This document shows positions 34,679-42,788 of a DNA stretch of 64,000 nt, one piece after another. This DNA is from Atopobiaceae bacterium (GTDB lineage Bacteria; Actinomycetota; Coriobacteriia; Coriobacteriales; Atopobiaceae). Each line of letters begins with the position of its first letter. The first letter of the stretch is position 1. The notes beneath the pieces were generated by a model. It was not told the origin of the DNA and did no database searches. It saw nothing but the letters and a program-made list of their open reading frames with translations. A program made the position numbers and the translations under genes. Location of the stretch: the NCBI GenBank assembly GCA_017533825.1, contig JAFWIE010000078.1:62001-126000 (forward strand), written 5' to 3'.

Positions 34679-37335
34679 GGCCCCGGCGGCAGGTCGCTTG
34701 GGCATTGGCCCTCGCTCTTCTCCTCGTGGACCTCTGTCTCACGACAAGCGCTGGTATGGCGCTCGGCCCGGTATGGGGGGCGGCGATACTCGTCGTACAG
34801 GTATCGGTCATCGCGTTCGTCGCCCTTGCGCTCCTGCCCCGAGAAGCAAGAGGAGCCGCCACGGTCGTCTCCGCACGCGATGAGGAGAACGACGCCACAC
34901 GCGTGGCGTCGGAGTCCGCCGACGCACCGTGCGTGGTGAGCGACGCAACGCCGCCCACTGAGGCGTCGTCATCGGCAGCGCAGGACGGGCACACGGGGTC
35001 CGAGCGACCTGCGACCTCGTCTGCCATGGACGAGGACCAACCCAAGGCTGATGTGCCGGGCGACGATTCTGCCGAAAGCGAACCAACGTCGGTGCAGGAA
35101 CCAGAAGCCGAACCCGCACGTGCCGACGGTTCCACGCGCGTTGCGGATGCGGCCGACGACGACCAAGTGCCCCAGACGTCCACAGAGCAGGATTCGCATG
35201 CCTTCACGATCGAGGACTTTTCGGCAGAGCTGCTGACAAGCCAAGAGCCGATGGCATACCTCGGCGACTTCTGCGAATCGACCGCACAAGACGCGGCGGC
35301 AGTTCCTCTCGCGCGCTTCCTGATGCGTCGCCTCACCGAGGCGGACATCGCATCATGGCGGCTCGAGAACGCCCCTCACGTGGACGTGGTGCTGCTCCAA
35401 CACAGCGGCATGTTCTACCTGCGGGCGCCGGCGCGGCTCGAGTATGGGCGTCAGCTTCAAATCCTGCGCATCGAAGCCGCGCTCAACGCGGTCAGGTTCG
35501 CCATCGACTACTACGACGAACCGTGCGACGTGAGCGAAGAGGACCTGATGCGCCTCGAGCAGCGCCATGCGAACTCGATCTGCGCCCAAGTCTCCGACGT
35601 GACCTCGAGCGACTGGTCGTACCTCGCCATGCCATGGCAAACCCCATGGGGGCCGTCGGAGCGCGGCGAGTGGGCGGTTCGCAGCTCCCTCTCCGAGTCT
35701 CTGGAGACGCTCAATGTGCCCTATCGGCTGGAGGCGAGCTTCAGGAGCAACGTCTCGGGCGGCGACGTCGCCATCGAGGTAGCGGCGACTCCCGCGCGCG
35801 TCTTTCCGCGCACCGCCTTCGTCGATGGGCTGGGCATCATCCCCACGACCTCGCACATGCGCTCTCGCGAGGCATCGCGCTATGCGGCGCGCATCGGCAT
35901 CCTCCTCGCAAACTGCGCCTTCCGTTCGTCCGAACGCATTCACAGGGTGTGGGTTGCCAGCATCGAGGTCACACCGGCGTCGCGCATCTGCCGCTATTGG
36001 GTCCGCCTCGATCGCCGGCCCTTCTCACGCGTGAGGATGGATGCGGTCTCCGATCCTTTGGACGCGCTCGAGCGTCTCGGCGCGACGATGTCGCTGGAAC
36101 ACGAGGTGCTGCAACCAGTCGGTCAGGGATTCTACCTCGAGGACGAGCGCTTCTGCCCGCCCCTGCGGCATGACCTCTGGCAGCTGAGCGAGCGGTCGCT
36201 GCCTCCCGGGCCTGCGCTTCATCTGGGCGCCTCACGGGTTTCGGGGCTGAACATCCACGAGGAGCTCCCCCGCGTGCTGGCCGCTGACGAGGCGCTGCGA
36301 GGCATGGGGGCACCCAGCGAGAATGACGCCACAAGGAAGTACGTGCGCTCGATTCTCGACGCGGCAAGCAAGACGTCGGACGTGACCGTCTGGTGCGCGG
36401 CGGAACGCGTGGCGACGAAGCTCGTCGATGGCAAGCTTGCGCTCGACAACCAGCAGCTGCTTCGCGACGAGCTCATCTCGGGCGACGAGCTCTCCCGAGC
36501 CGTGGGACGCGCGCAGGAGCTCCTCACGCACGAGAAGCCCGAGGAGGCGCTCACGCTGCTGCAGTCGGCGCTCGCCCCCCTCGACAAGGTTGGGGCCTAC
36601 CAAGACACGCGAAGCACCGTGTACCGCTCCTTCGACACGTTCGCCCAGCGCGCCCTCTACAACCGTCTCAACGCACAGGACGACCGTTGCGTCGTCCTCG
36701 TTCCCGACGCCTACGTGGTCGCACACCTGCTGTTGACCGGCATTCTCCTCGCCCGCTCAACCGCACGGGAAGAGATGGAGCCCGACGCCTCGGCAGCGAC
36801 GGCCCATGCGCAGCGTGCGCTCGAGGTCGCGCCGCTCTCGACCTCCGCCTTTCTTGGCAACGTCGCGTGCCTGGAACGCACGCAGGCGCTCGACGAAGCG
36901 GCAGAGCTGCTGGTCTCGATGCTCGAGGTGGCGCACGACCCACAAGGGGTGGCGCTGGCCTACTATCGCATGGCATCCATCCAGTGGCAGCTCGGCCATC
37001 ACAAAGCATCCATCGCCTGCTATCAGCTCGCGGCAGGGATACTCCCCCTGCTCATACCGACAATCATGGCGGAATGCCACGCGCTCTCGTCGGTCGACCC
37101 CATCATGGGCTCTCCTCTCGAGGCAAGCGAGGTGGAGGCCGCGCTGAGCGAGCAGGCCATACCCGTCGCCCCGACGCCACGCATGTCGTTCTTGCTCTAC
37201 GACTGCGCGACAGCGTCGGTTGACGCAGAGGTGTTCCCGCTCGCACGCGACCTCATGGGCATCCTCGAGTCGTTCACCGGAGATGACATCATCCACGGCA
37301 TCCGCAACTCCCTGGAGTGCGAGCCCGACGTCTAG
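34675..37335 (+). CDS. Large TPR-like hypothetical membrane protein
   Basis: 886 residues. Two N-terminal hydrophobic helices (about 8-30 and 33-55) are followed by an acidic Ser/Asp/Glu/Pro-rich linker to about residue 170, then a long domain with no recognised family, and a C-terminal part with TPR-like helices (AHAQRALEVAPLSTSAFLGN, LAYYRMASIQWQLGHHKASI). It overlaps the deacetylase gene by 4 bp, so it probably serves the same envelope process, perhaps as a scaffold. The end carries a small duplication that includes the stop codon. Confidence 0.75.
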   Translation: MRPRRQVAWALALALLLVDLCLTTSAGMALGPVWGAAILVVQVSVIAFVALALLPREARGAATVVSARDEENDATRVASESADAPCVVSDATPPTEASSSAAQDGHTGSERPATSSAMDEDQPKADVPGDDSAESEPTSVQEPEAEPARADGSTRVADAADDDQVPQTSTEQDSHAFTIEDFSAELLTSQEPMAYLGDFCESTAQDAAAVPLARFLMRRLTEADIASWRLENAPHVDVVLLQHSGMFYLRAPARLEYGRQLQILRIEAALNAVRFAIDYYDEPCDVSEEDLMRLEQRHANSICAQVSDVTSSDWSYLAMPWQTPWGPSERGEWAVRSSLSESLETLNVPYRLEASFRSNVSGGDVAIEVAATPARVFPRTAFVDGLGIIPTTSHMRSREASRYAARIGILLANCAFRSSERIHRVWVASIEVTPASRICRYWVRLDRRPFSRVRMDAVSDPLDALERLGATMSLEHEVLQPVGQGFYLEDERFCPPLRHDLWQLSERSLPPGPALHLGASRVSGLNIHEELPRVLAADEALRGMGAPSENDATRKYVRSILDAASKTSDVTVWCAAERVATKLVDGKLALDNQQLLRDELISGDELSRAVGRAQELLTHEKPEEALTLLQSALAPLDKVGAYQDTRSTVYRSFDTFAQRALYNRLNAQDDRCVVLVPDAYVVAHLLLTGILLARSTAREEMEPDASAATAHAQRALEVAPLSTSAFLGNVACLERTQALDEAAELLVSMLEVAHDPQGVALAYYRMASIQWQLGHHKASIACYQLAAGILPLLIPTIMAECHALSSVDPIMGSPLEASEVEAALSEQAIPVAPTPRMSFLLYDCATASVDAEVFPLARDLMGILESFTGDDIIHGIRNSLECEPDV

Positions 37336-37389
37336 AGTGAGGGCCCGACGTCTAGCCCAGGTCGAGCTCCCTAGCCCAGGTCGAGTTCC
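37323..37389. repeat. Double tandem duplication at convergent gene ends
   Basis: GCCCGACGTCTAG occurs at 37323-37335 (end of the TPR gene) and again at 37343-37355. A 19-bp unit starting CTAGCCCAGGTCGAG occurs at 37352-37370 and 37371-37389, the second being the end of the M20 gene. Both genes therefore have their stop-codon region duplicated just downstream. Confidence 0.8.
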
Positions 37390-38825
37390 ATGAGTCGCGA
37401 CAACGCGACGATGTACACCTCGAGTGCCCGCTGCAGCGTCTCTACCGCCACTCCCTCGTCAGGACCATGCTCCGGTCCCACCCATGCGGGTCCCTGCTCC
37501 TCGAAGGCCTCAAGCGGCCCGAACGCAACTGCGCGCTCGAAGTGACGCGCGTACGTGCCGCCACCGATGGTGAAGGCCTCTCCCCCCTTATGGTAGACGT
37601 CGTGATACGCGCTCAGGAGCGTCTGCACCTCGAGGGAGTCGGGAGACGTGAGGAAGGGGACCATGGTGTCGCGCAGTTCCGCGTCGCACCCATGCTCACG
37701 CGCGACATCGGCCAAGCGGTCTGCGATGGCCTCGTACGTCGTCGAAGGCGGGTAGCGGATGTCGAGGCCCTGCACGAAGTGACGGCTGCCGCCCTCGCTC
37801 ACCGTCGAAATGACGGTTCCCGCACAGGTGAGCGGATCGAAGACCTCATCAGTGGCATCGACGCCGAGCGCCTTTCCGTAGGCGTCGGCAAAGACGAGCC
37901 CCTGCAGCTCGAGGAACGCACGCTCGTCCGACGACCACCCATCGTGCTGCAGGAGCGCCTCGCACAGGATGCCCACCGCAGAACGGGCGTCTTCCGGCAT
38001 CGCCGCGTGCCCGCCCTTGCCCGTGGCAACCAGCTTGACGAGGGACCTTCCCCACGAGTCTGCAGGCAGAGCCTCAGCCTCGATGTCCGCATGCCCGGCG
38101 TAGTCCTCCGGCACGCCCACGACCACTGCCGTCGCGCTCCCCACGATGGCGTTGGAGGCATTGCCCCCGCTCAACGAGACGAGGCGAGCGTCCCGCTCAG
38201 GCTCCACCGCAGAGACAAGCTCCACGTATGCCCTTCCCTTCTCGCCACAAATTGCCGGGAAGCAGGCATCCGGGGTAAAGCAGAAGAGCGGTTGGGGTTG
38301 CTCCGCGAGGTAGTGCTCGACATCGCGCATGCCGGTCTCTTCGTTGGTGCCCACGATGCAGCGGAGGGTGTACGGCAACGGGCGTCCCGAGGACTTGGCC
38401 TCCTCGGCAAGGAAGTGCGCGGCATAGAGGGAGAGCACGAGCGGGCCCTTGTCGTCGAGCACGCCGCGACCCAGCAGGTAACCGTCCTTGCGGGTGACGC
38501 GCAGGGGGTCAAAGTGCCAGCCAGTGCCCACCGGGACGATGTCCGCATGCCCGATGGTCGCCACGCACCGCTCGCTGGTGCCACGGAGGTCGGCATAGCC
38601 TATGTAGCCGTCCATATCGTGCGCCTCGAGGCCCAGCCGTTCCGCGATGGAGAGCGCCGTAGTGAGCGCCTCGCGCGGACCGGGACCGAAGGGCATGCCC
38701 TCGCCGGCATGCTTCAAGTCCTCGACGCTCTCGATTCTCACGAGCGCATCGATGTCGCGCTCCACGTCGTTCCACACATCCTCCACATAGGCGTGTGCCT
38801 TCTCCAAAAGTGCCTGTTCGCTCAT
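37371..38825 (-). CDS. M20 family dipeptidase (PepV-like)
   Basis: 484 residues, cytoplasmic di-zinc aminoacyl dipeptidase. Metal-site motifs are visible: IGHADIVPVGTGW (His, with Asp), GRGVLDDKGP (bridging Asp), VGTNEETG (catalytic Glu and ligand), and GGGTYARHF near the C-terminus. The length and the long lid domain fit the PepV/Xaa-His group. The start at 38825 follows AAGGAGC. It is divergent from the HAD gene and convergent with the large TPR gene. Confidence 0.9.
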   Translation of the reverse strand: MSEQALLEKAHAYVEDVWNDVERDIDALVRIESVEDLKHAGEGMPFGPGPREALTTALSIAERLGLEAHDMDGYIGYADLRGTSERCVATIGHADIVPVGTGWHFDPLRVTRKDGYLLGRGVLDDKGPLVLSLYAAHFLAEEAKSSGRPLPYTLRCIVGTNEETGMRDVEHYLAEQPQPLFCFTPDACFPAICGEKGRAYVELVSAVEPERDARLVSLSGGNASNAIVGSATAVVVGVPEDYAGHADIEAEALPADSWGRSLVKLVATGKGGHAAMPEDARSAVGILCEALLQHDGWSSDERAFLELQGLVFADAYGKALGVDATDEVFDPLTCAGTVISTVSEGGSRHFVQGLDIRYPPSTTYEAIADRLADVAREHGCDAELRDTMVPFLTSPDSLEVQTLLSAYHDVYHKGGEAFTIGGGTYARHFERAVAFGPLEAFEEQGPAWVGPEHGPDEGVAVETLQRALEVYIVALSRLMELDLG

Positions 38826-38904
38826 CGGCTGCTCCTTCTCTCGCATGTCAACTCGTCCATGGTACACTCCTTGCGAGACCAAAACCAACGGAAAGGGACG
38901 CTGC

Positions 38905-39570
38905 ATGAGGGCACCACGCGAGCTTTGGCCGTTCGAGGCCGGCGCCGCCATCTTTGACTTCGACGGGACGCTTGCCGACACCGCGCACATCTGGCACGAC
39001 GTGGACCGCATCTTCCTCAGCAGGCGCGGGCTCCCCTTCCCCGCAGGATATGGCGAGGCGATCGCCGCGCTCGGCTTCGAACAGGGCGCACGCTACACCA
39101 TCGACCTCTTCCGGCTCAACGAGAAGGTCGAGGACATCTGTGACGAATGGAACGCAATCGGCCGCGAGATGTACCAGCGCGAGGTCGTGCTGCGTGACGG
39201 GGCCGAGCGCTACATCATGGCCCTGCGCACACAGGGCATCCCATGCGCACTGGCCACCACCAACGACGTGCGGGTGCTCTCCTCCATGCGCAACTTCGAT
39301 CCGAGCGACCTCTTCGACGCATGCGTGTATGGCGCGGAGGTCGCAAAGGGCAAGAACGAGCCCGACATTTACCTCGAAGCCGCCGCGCGGCTCAGTACCG
39401 ACCCGACGGACTGCCTGGTGTTCGAGGACATCCTCGTGGCCGTGCGCACGGCCAAAGGCATCGGCATGCGGACCTGCGGCGTACGGTCCTCGGACCCGGT
39501 TCAGCGAGTCGACGAGCTGCGCAAGCTCGCCGATCTGTGGCTTGAGGAGTGGACCGACATCCCCCTCTAA
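38905..39570 (+). CDS. HAD family hydrolase (phosphatase)
   Basis: 221 residues. Motif I is IFDFDGTLADT with the nucleophile Asp, motif II is the Thr in CALATTND, motif III the Lys around AEVAKGKNEPD, motif IV FEDILVAV. The cap is of C1 helical type. The form fits beta-phosphoglucomutase/phosphoglycolate-phosphatase-like enzymes acting on a small phosphorylated metabolite; the substrate cannot be named. The start at 38905 follows AAAGGGA. Confidence 0.88.
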   Translation: MRAPRELWPFEAGAAIFDFDGTLADTAHIWHDVDRIFLSRRGLPFPAGYGEAIAALGFEQGARYTIDLFRLNEKVEDICDEWNAIGREMYQREVVLRDGAERYIMALRTQGIPCALATTNDVRVLSSMRNFDPSDLFDACVYGAEVAKGKNEPDIYLEAAARLSTDPTDCLVFEDILVAVRTAKGIGMRTCGVRSSDPVQRVDELRKLADLWLEEWTDIPL

Positions 39571-39677
39571 GCGAACGTGCCTCCCGCGGTGTTTCTCGGG
39601 AGACACGCCTCGATGAACTGGTTCCTCGGACGACGTGCCCAAGGACACCCGTTACAAGAACAAGGAACACCCGCCAC

Positions 39678-39705
39678 AAAAAAGAGACGGTGCCGAAGCA
39701 CCGTC
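39678..39705 (-). terminator. Rho-independent terminator of the cold-shock gene
   Basis: Read on the minus strand: GACGGTG, loop, CACCGTC (39705-39686) followed by CTCTTTTTT. A textbook hairpin with T tract, 31 bp after the stop. Confidence 0.88.
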
Positions 39706-39736
39706 CCGAGTCGCTATAAGTGTCTAGGCGAAGCTA

Positions 39737-39940
39737 CTAGATCTTGCGGACGTTCGAAGCCTGGAGCTTGCCGTTCTGGCCAGTGGTGATGTCGAACTCC
39801 ACTGCCTGGCCCTCGTCGAGCGTCTTGTAGCCGTCCATCTGGATCTCGCTGTAGTGAACGAACAGGTCGTCGCCGCCGTCACGAGAGATGAAGCCGTAGC
39901 CCTTGTCGCCGTTGAACCACTTAACCGTACCCTGAGCCAT
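39737..39940 (-). CDS. Cold-shock domain protein (CspA family)
   Basis: 67 residues, a single cold-shock domain. RNA-binding motifs are KGYGFI (RNP1) and DLFVHYS (RNP2). Starts [12 protein letters not shown] at 39940 behind GAAAGG; the frame is open far upstream, but that part is the 5' leader. It acts as an RNA chaperone. The leader of about 75 nt carries a CGTGGC/GCCACG hairpin, as is common for genes of this family. Confidence 0.95.
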   Translation of the reverse strand: MAQGTVKWFNGDKGYGFISRDGGDDLFVHYSEIQMDGYKTLDEGQAVEFDITTGQNGKLQASNVRKI

Positions 39941-40021
39941 TTCGTGCCTTTCTTTCTTTGTCCCGCAGGACAATAAACGCTGCGCTTGCGCGCGATACCC
40001 GTGGCCGAAAAGCCACGACGG

Positions 40022-40050
40022 ATATAATACCCCAATCCTCGAGCCGGCAA
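40022..40050 (-). promoter_or_regulatory. Promoter of the cold-shock gene
   Basis: On the minus strand, TTGCCG (40050-40045) and TTATAT (40027-40022) are 17 bp apart, giving a leader of about 75 nt before the ATG at 40940 minus 1000, i.e. at 39940. The rest of the 305-bp gap to the dehydrogenase gene holds no coding sequence. Confidence 0.5.
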
Positions 40051-40245
40051 CCCCCCAATCTTTGGCTTCGCGTTTGCGGAGAAAGGCTTGACGAATCAAG
40101 GTCCGTGGTGTTATAAACCAATACTTTTGTGCAATATCACCTTCAAAATACTCACGTGACCGTGGAGAATTGCAGACCATCCGACGCACACGTCGCATCC
40201 TGCTAGAATGCAGCATGTTTTGCGAACAAGACCTGAGGAGGCAAC

Positions 40246-41412
40246 GTGTACAAGGTCCATTGCATCAACAACATCGCCAAAGTCGGAACCGACGCGCTCG
40301 GCAAGGGCTTCACGCTCACCGATGACGTCACCTCCGCCGATGCCATCATGGTGCGCAGCGCAAACCTCCATGCAATCGATTTCTCACCGAATCTCCTCGC
40401 CATCGCTCGCGCGGGCGCCGGCGTCAATAACATTCCCGTCGAGAAGTGTGCCGAGCAGGGCATCGTCGTCTTCAACACGCCCGGCGCCAATGCCAACGGC
40501 GTCAAGGAGCTTGTGATCGCCGGCATGCTCCTCTCGGCCCGCGACATCTGCGGCGGCATCGACTGGGTGAAGCGCCACTCCGATGACCCCAACGTGGGCA
40601 CCCTCGCCGAGAAGGCGAAGAACCGCTTTGCCGGCACCGAGCTTGCGGGCAAGACACTCGGTGTCATCGGCCTCGGCGCCATCGGCGCGATGGTGGCAAA
40701 CGCCGGACGCAGCCTCGGCATGCACGTCCTGGGCTACGACCCCTACCTCTCCGTCAAGTACGCCTGGAGCCTCGACCGCCACGTGCGCCACATCAACGAC
40801 CTCAAGGAGATCTGGGCGAACGCCGACTACATAACCATCCACATACCGGCCACCAAGGCCACGCGCGGCATCATCAGCCGCGAGGCCATCGCCGCCATGA
40901 AGGACGACGTCGTGGTTCTCAACTACGCTCGCGACGCCCTCGTCGACGAGCGCGCCATGGCCGAGGCGCTGCAGACCGGCCACGTCGCCCGCTACGTAAC
41001 GGACTTCGCCAACTCGAACTCCACGCAGATGCCCCGCGCGATCGTTACGCCCCATCTGGGTGCCTCGACCAAGGAAGCCGAGGACAACTGCGCCATCATG
41101 GCCGCAAACGAGGTGCGCGACTACCTCGAGAACGGCAACATCGAGAACTCCGTGAACTTCGAGTCCACGACGCTCGGCCCCATCGACGGCGCCATGCGCC
41201 TCGCGGTGTTCCACCAGAACGTGCCCGGCCTCATCGGTCGCATCACTTCCGCCATCTCTGCCGCGGGCGTCAACATCGAGAACATGACGGACAAGAGCCG
41301 CGGCGACGTGGCGTACGCGCTGCTCGACCTCGGCGGCGAGCTCAGCGACGACCAGGTGGCCGAAATCGCCTCCGTCGAGAACATCATCCGTGCGCGCGCC
41401 ATCCGCAAGTAG
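40246..41412 (+). CDS. serA: Phosphoglycerate dehydrogenase, paralogue 1
   Basis: 388 residues, short-type D-3-phosphoglycerate dehydrogenase of serine synthesis. The NAD-binding fold is marked by [17 protein letters not shown]. Catalytic residues of the 2-hydroxyacid dehydrogenase family are in [10 protein letters not shown] (Arg), STKEAEDN (Glu) and VTPHLGAST (His). A C-terminal ACT domain ([20 protein letters not shown]) suggests serine or amino-acid feedback. GTG start behind TGAGGAGG. TAGAAT at 40204-40209 may be the -10 box. A tandem paralogue follows 64 bp downstream. Confidence 0.9.
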   Translation: MYKVHCINNIAKVGTDALGKGFTLTDDVTSADAIMVRSANLHAIDFSPNLLAIARAGAGVNNIPVEKCAEQGIVVFNTPGANANGVKELVIAGMLLSARDICGGIDWVKRHSDDPNVGTLAEKAKNRFAGTELAGKTLGVIGLGAIGAMVANAGRSLGMHVLGYDPYLSVKYAWSLDRHVRHINDLKEIWANADYITIHIPATKATRGIISREAIAAMKDDVVVLNYARDALVDERAMAEALQTGHVARYVTDFANSNSTQMPRAIVTPHLGASTKEAEDNCAIMAANEVRDYLENGNIENSVNFESTTLGPIDGAMRLAVFHQNVPGLIGRITSAISAAGVNIENMTDKSRGDVAYALLDLGGELSDDQVAEIASVENIIRARAIRK

Positions 41413-41423
41413 CGCCGGCTGAC

Positions 41424-41447
41424 ACAAAGGGGACTACAAAGGGGACT
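41424..41447. repeat. Tandem 12-bp duplication between the two dehydrogenase genes
   Basis: ACAAAGGGGACT twice in perfect tandem (41424-41435, 41436-41447), followed by a related GTCCTCCGTGGGAC palindrome. It lies 11 bp after the first stop. Confidence 0.75.
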
Positions 41448-41476
41448 GTCCTCCGTGGGACAAAGGGAAGGAAGCC

Positions 41477-42646
41477 ATGTACAAGGTCCATTGCATGAAC
41501 CGCATCTCGCAAGCAGGCATCGACCAGCTTTACGGCAACTTCGCGCCCGCGCATGACCTCGGGGATGCCGAGGCGGTCATGGTGCGCAGCGCCGACATGC
41601 ACGAAGAGGTGCTGCCGGACGGCCTGCTGGCCATCGCACGCGCCGGTGCCGGCGTGAACAACATCCCCCTCGATCGCTGCACCGAGCATGGCATCGTGGT
41701 GTTCAACACGCCCGGCGCCAATGCCAACGGCGTTAAGGAGATGGTCATCGCAGGCATGCTGCTCGCTTCTCGCGACATTCTCGGCAGCACCCGCTGGGTC
41801 GCCGAGCATGCCCAGGACGCAGACATCGCCACTGCCGCAGAGAAGGCCAAGGCACAGTTCGGCGGCATGGAGATCGCGGGCAAGACCCTCGGCGTCATCG
41901 GCCTCGGCGCCATCGGCGCGATGGTGGCCAACGCCGGGCGCAGCCTCGGCATGCACGTCCTGGGCTACGACCCCTACCTCTCCGTCAAGTACGCCTGGAG
42001 CCTCGACCGCCACGTGCACGCCGTGCGCAACGTGGGCGAGATATTCTCGCAAGCGGACTTCATCACCATCCACGTGCCTGCCAACGACAGCACGCGCCAC
42101 ATGATCGGGCGCGACCAGATCGCCCAGATGAAGCGCGGTACCGTCGTGCTCAACTTTGCGCGCGATATCCTCGTAGACGAAGGCGCCATGGCCGATGCGC
42201 TTGCCTCCGGCCACATCGCCCGCTACGTCACCGACTTCGCGAATCCGGTCACGGCACAGATGCCCGGCGCCATCGTCACTTCGCATCTGGGTGCCTCCAC
42301 GGTCGAGGCAGAGGACAACTGCGCCGCCATGGCCATCTCGGAGCTGCGCTCGTATCTGCTGGAGGGCAACATCACCAATTCCGTGAACTTCGGCGACGTC
42401 GACCTCGGCCCCATCGAGACGGACGAACGCATCGTCGTGCTTCACCGAAACGTCCCCAACATGATCGGCAGCTTCTCGCAGATCCTCTCGGAGGCCACGC
42501 TCAACATCGAGAACATGGCCAACAAGCGCAGGGGCGACGTGGCCACGACGCTGCTCGAGACGAGCGGGCCTTGGGACGACGAGGTCGTGCGCAGGATCGC
42601 CTCCATCGACGGGGTGTTCCGCGCACGCATGATTCCCGGTCGCTAA
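41477..42646 (+). CDS. Phosphoglycerate dehydrogenase-like protein, paralogue 2
   Basis: 389 residues, same architecture as the preceding gene: substrate domain, NAD domain with [18 protein letters not shown], catalytic Arg (NFARDILVDE), Glu (STVEAEDN) and His (VTSHLGAST), and a C-terminal ACT domain. It differs in the ACT domain and in VTSH in place of VTPH. A block of about 145 bp in the NAD domain is almost identical at DNA level to paralogue 1 (about 41879-42025 versus 40648-40788), while flanks differ much more. It may be a second PGDH or a related hydroxyacid dehydrogenase with another substrate. Confidence 0.85.
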   Translation: MYKVHCMNRISQAGIDQLYGNFAPAHDLGDAEAVMVRSADMHEEVLPDGLLAIARAGAGVNNIPLDRCTEHGIVVFNTPGANANGVKEMVIAGMLLASRDILGSTRWVAEHAQDADIATAAEKAKAQFGGMEIAGKTLGVIGLGAIGAMVANAGRSLGMHVLGYDPYLSVKYAWSLDRHVHAVRNVGEIFSQADFITIHVPANDSTRHMIGRDQIAQMKRGTVVLNFARDILVDEGAMADALASGHIARYVTDFANPVTAQMPGAIVTSHLGASTVEAEDNCAAMAISELRSYLLEGNITNSVNFGDVDLGPIETDERIVVLHRNVPNMIGSFSQILSEATLNIENMANKRRGDVATTLLETSGPWDDEVVRRIASIDGVFRARMIPGR

Positions 42647-42661
42647 GACAGCTCACCCACC

Positions 42662-42709
42662 GGGGTTCTCACGAAGGACATAGCCCTTTCCGTGAGAACC
42701 CCAGTTTTT
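42662..42709 (+). terminator. Rho-independent terminator of the dehydrogenase pair
   Basis: GGGGTTCTCACG (42662-42673) pairs with CGTGAGAACCCC (42691-42702), followed by AGTTTTT. Confidence 0.88.
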
Positions 42710-42788
42710 CGCACGGGGAGTACCCCCTTGCGTAAGACCCCGGTGACACGCACAAACCTTCCGTGAAGCCGCTGCGCTTCTGTGAAAA

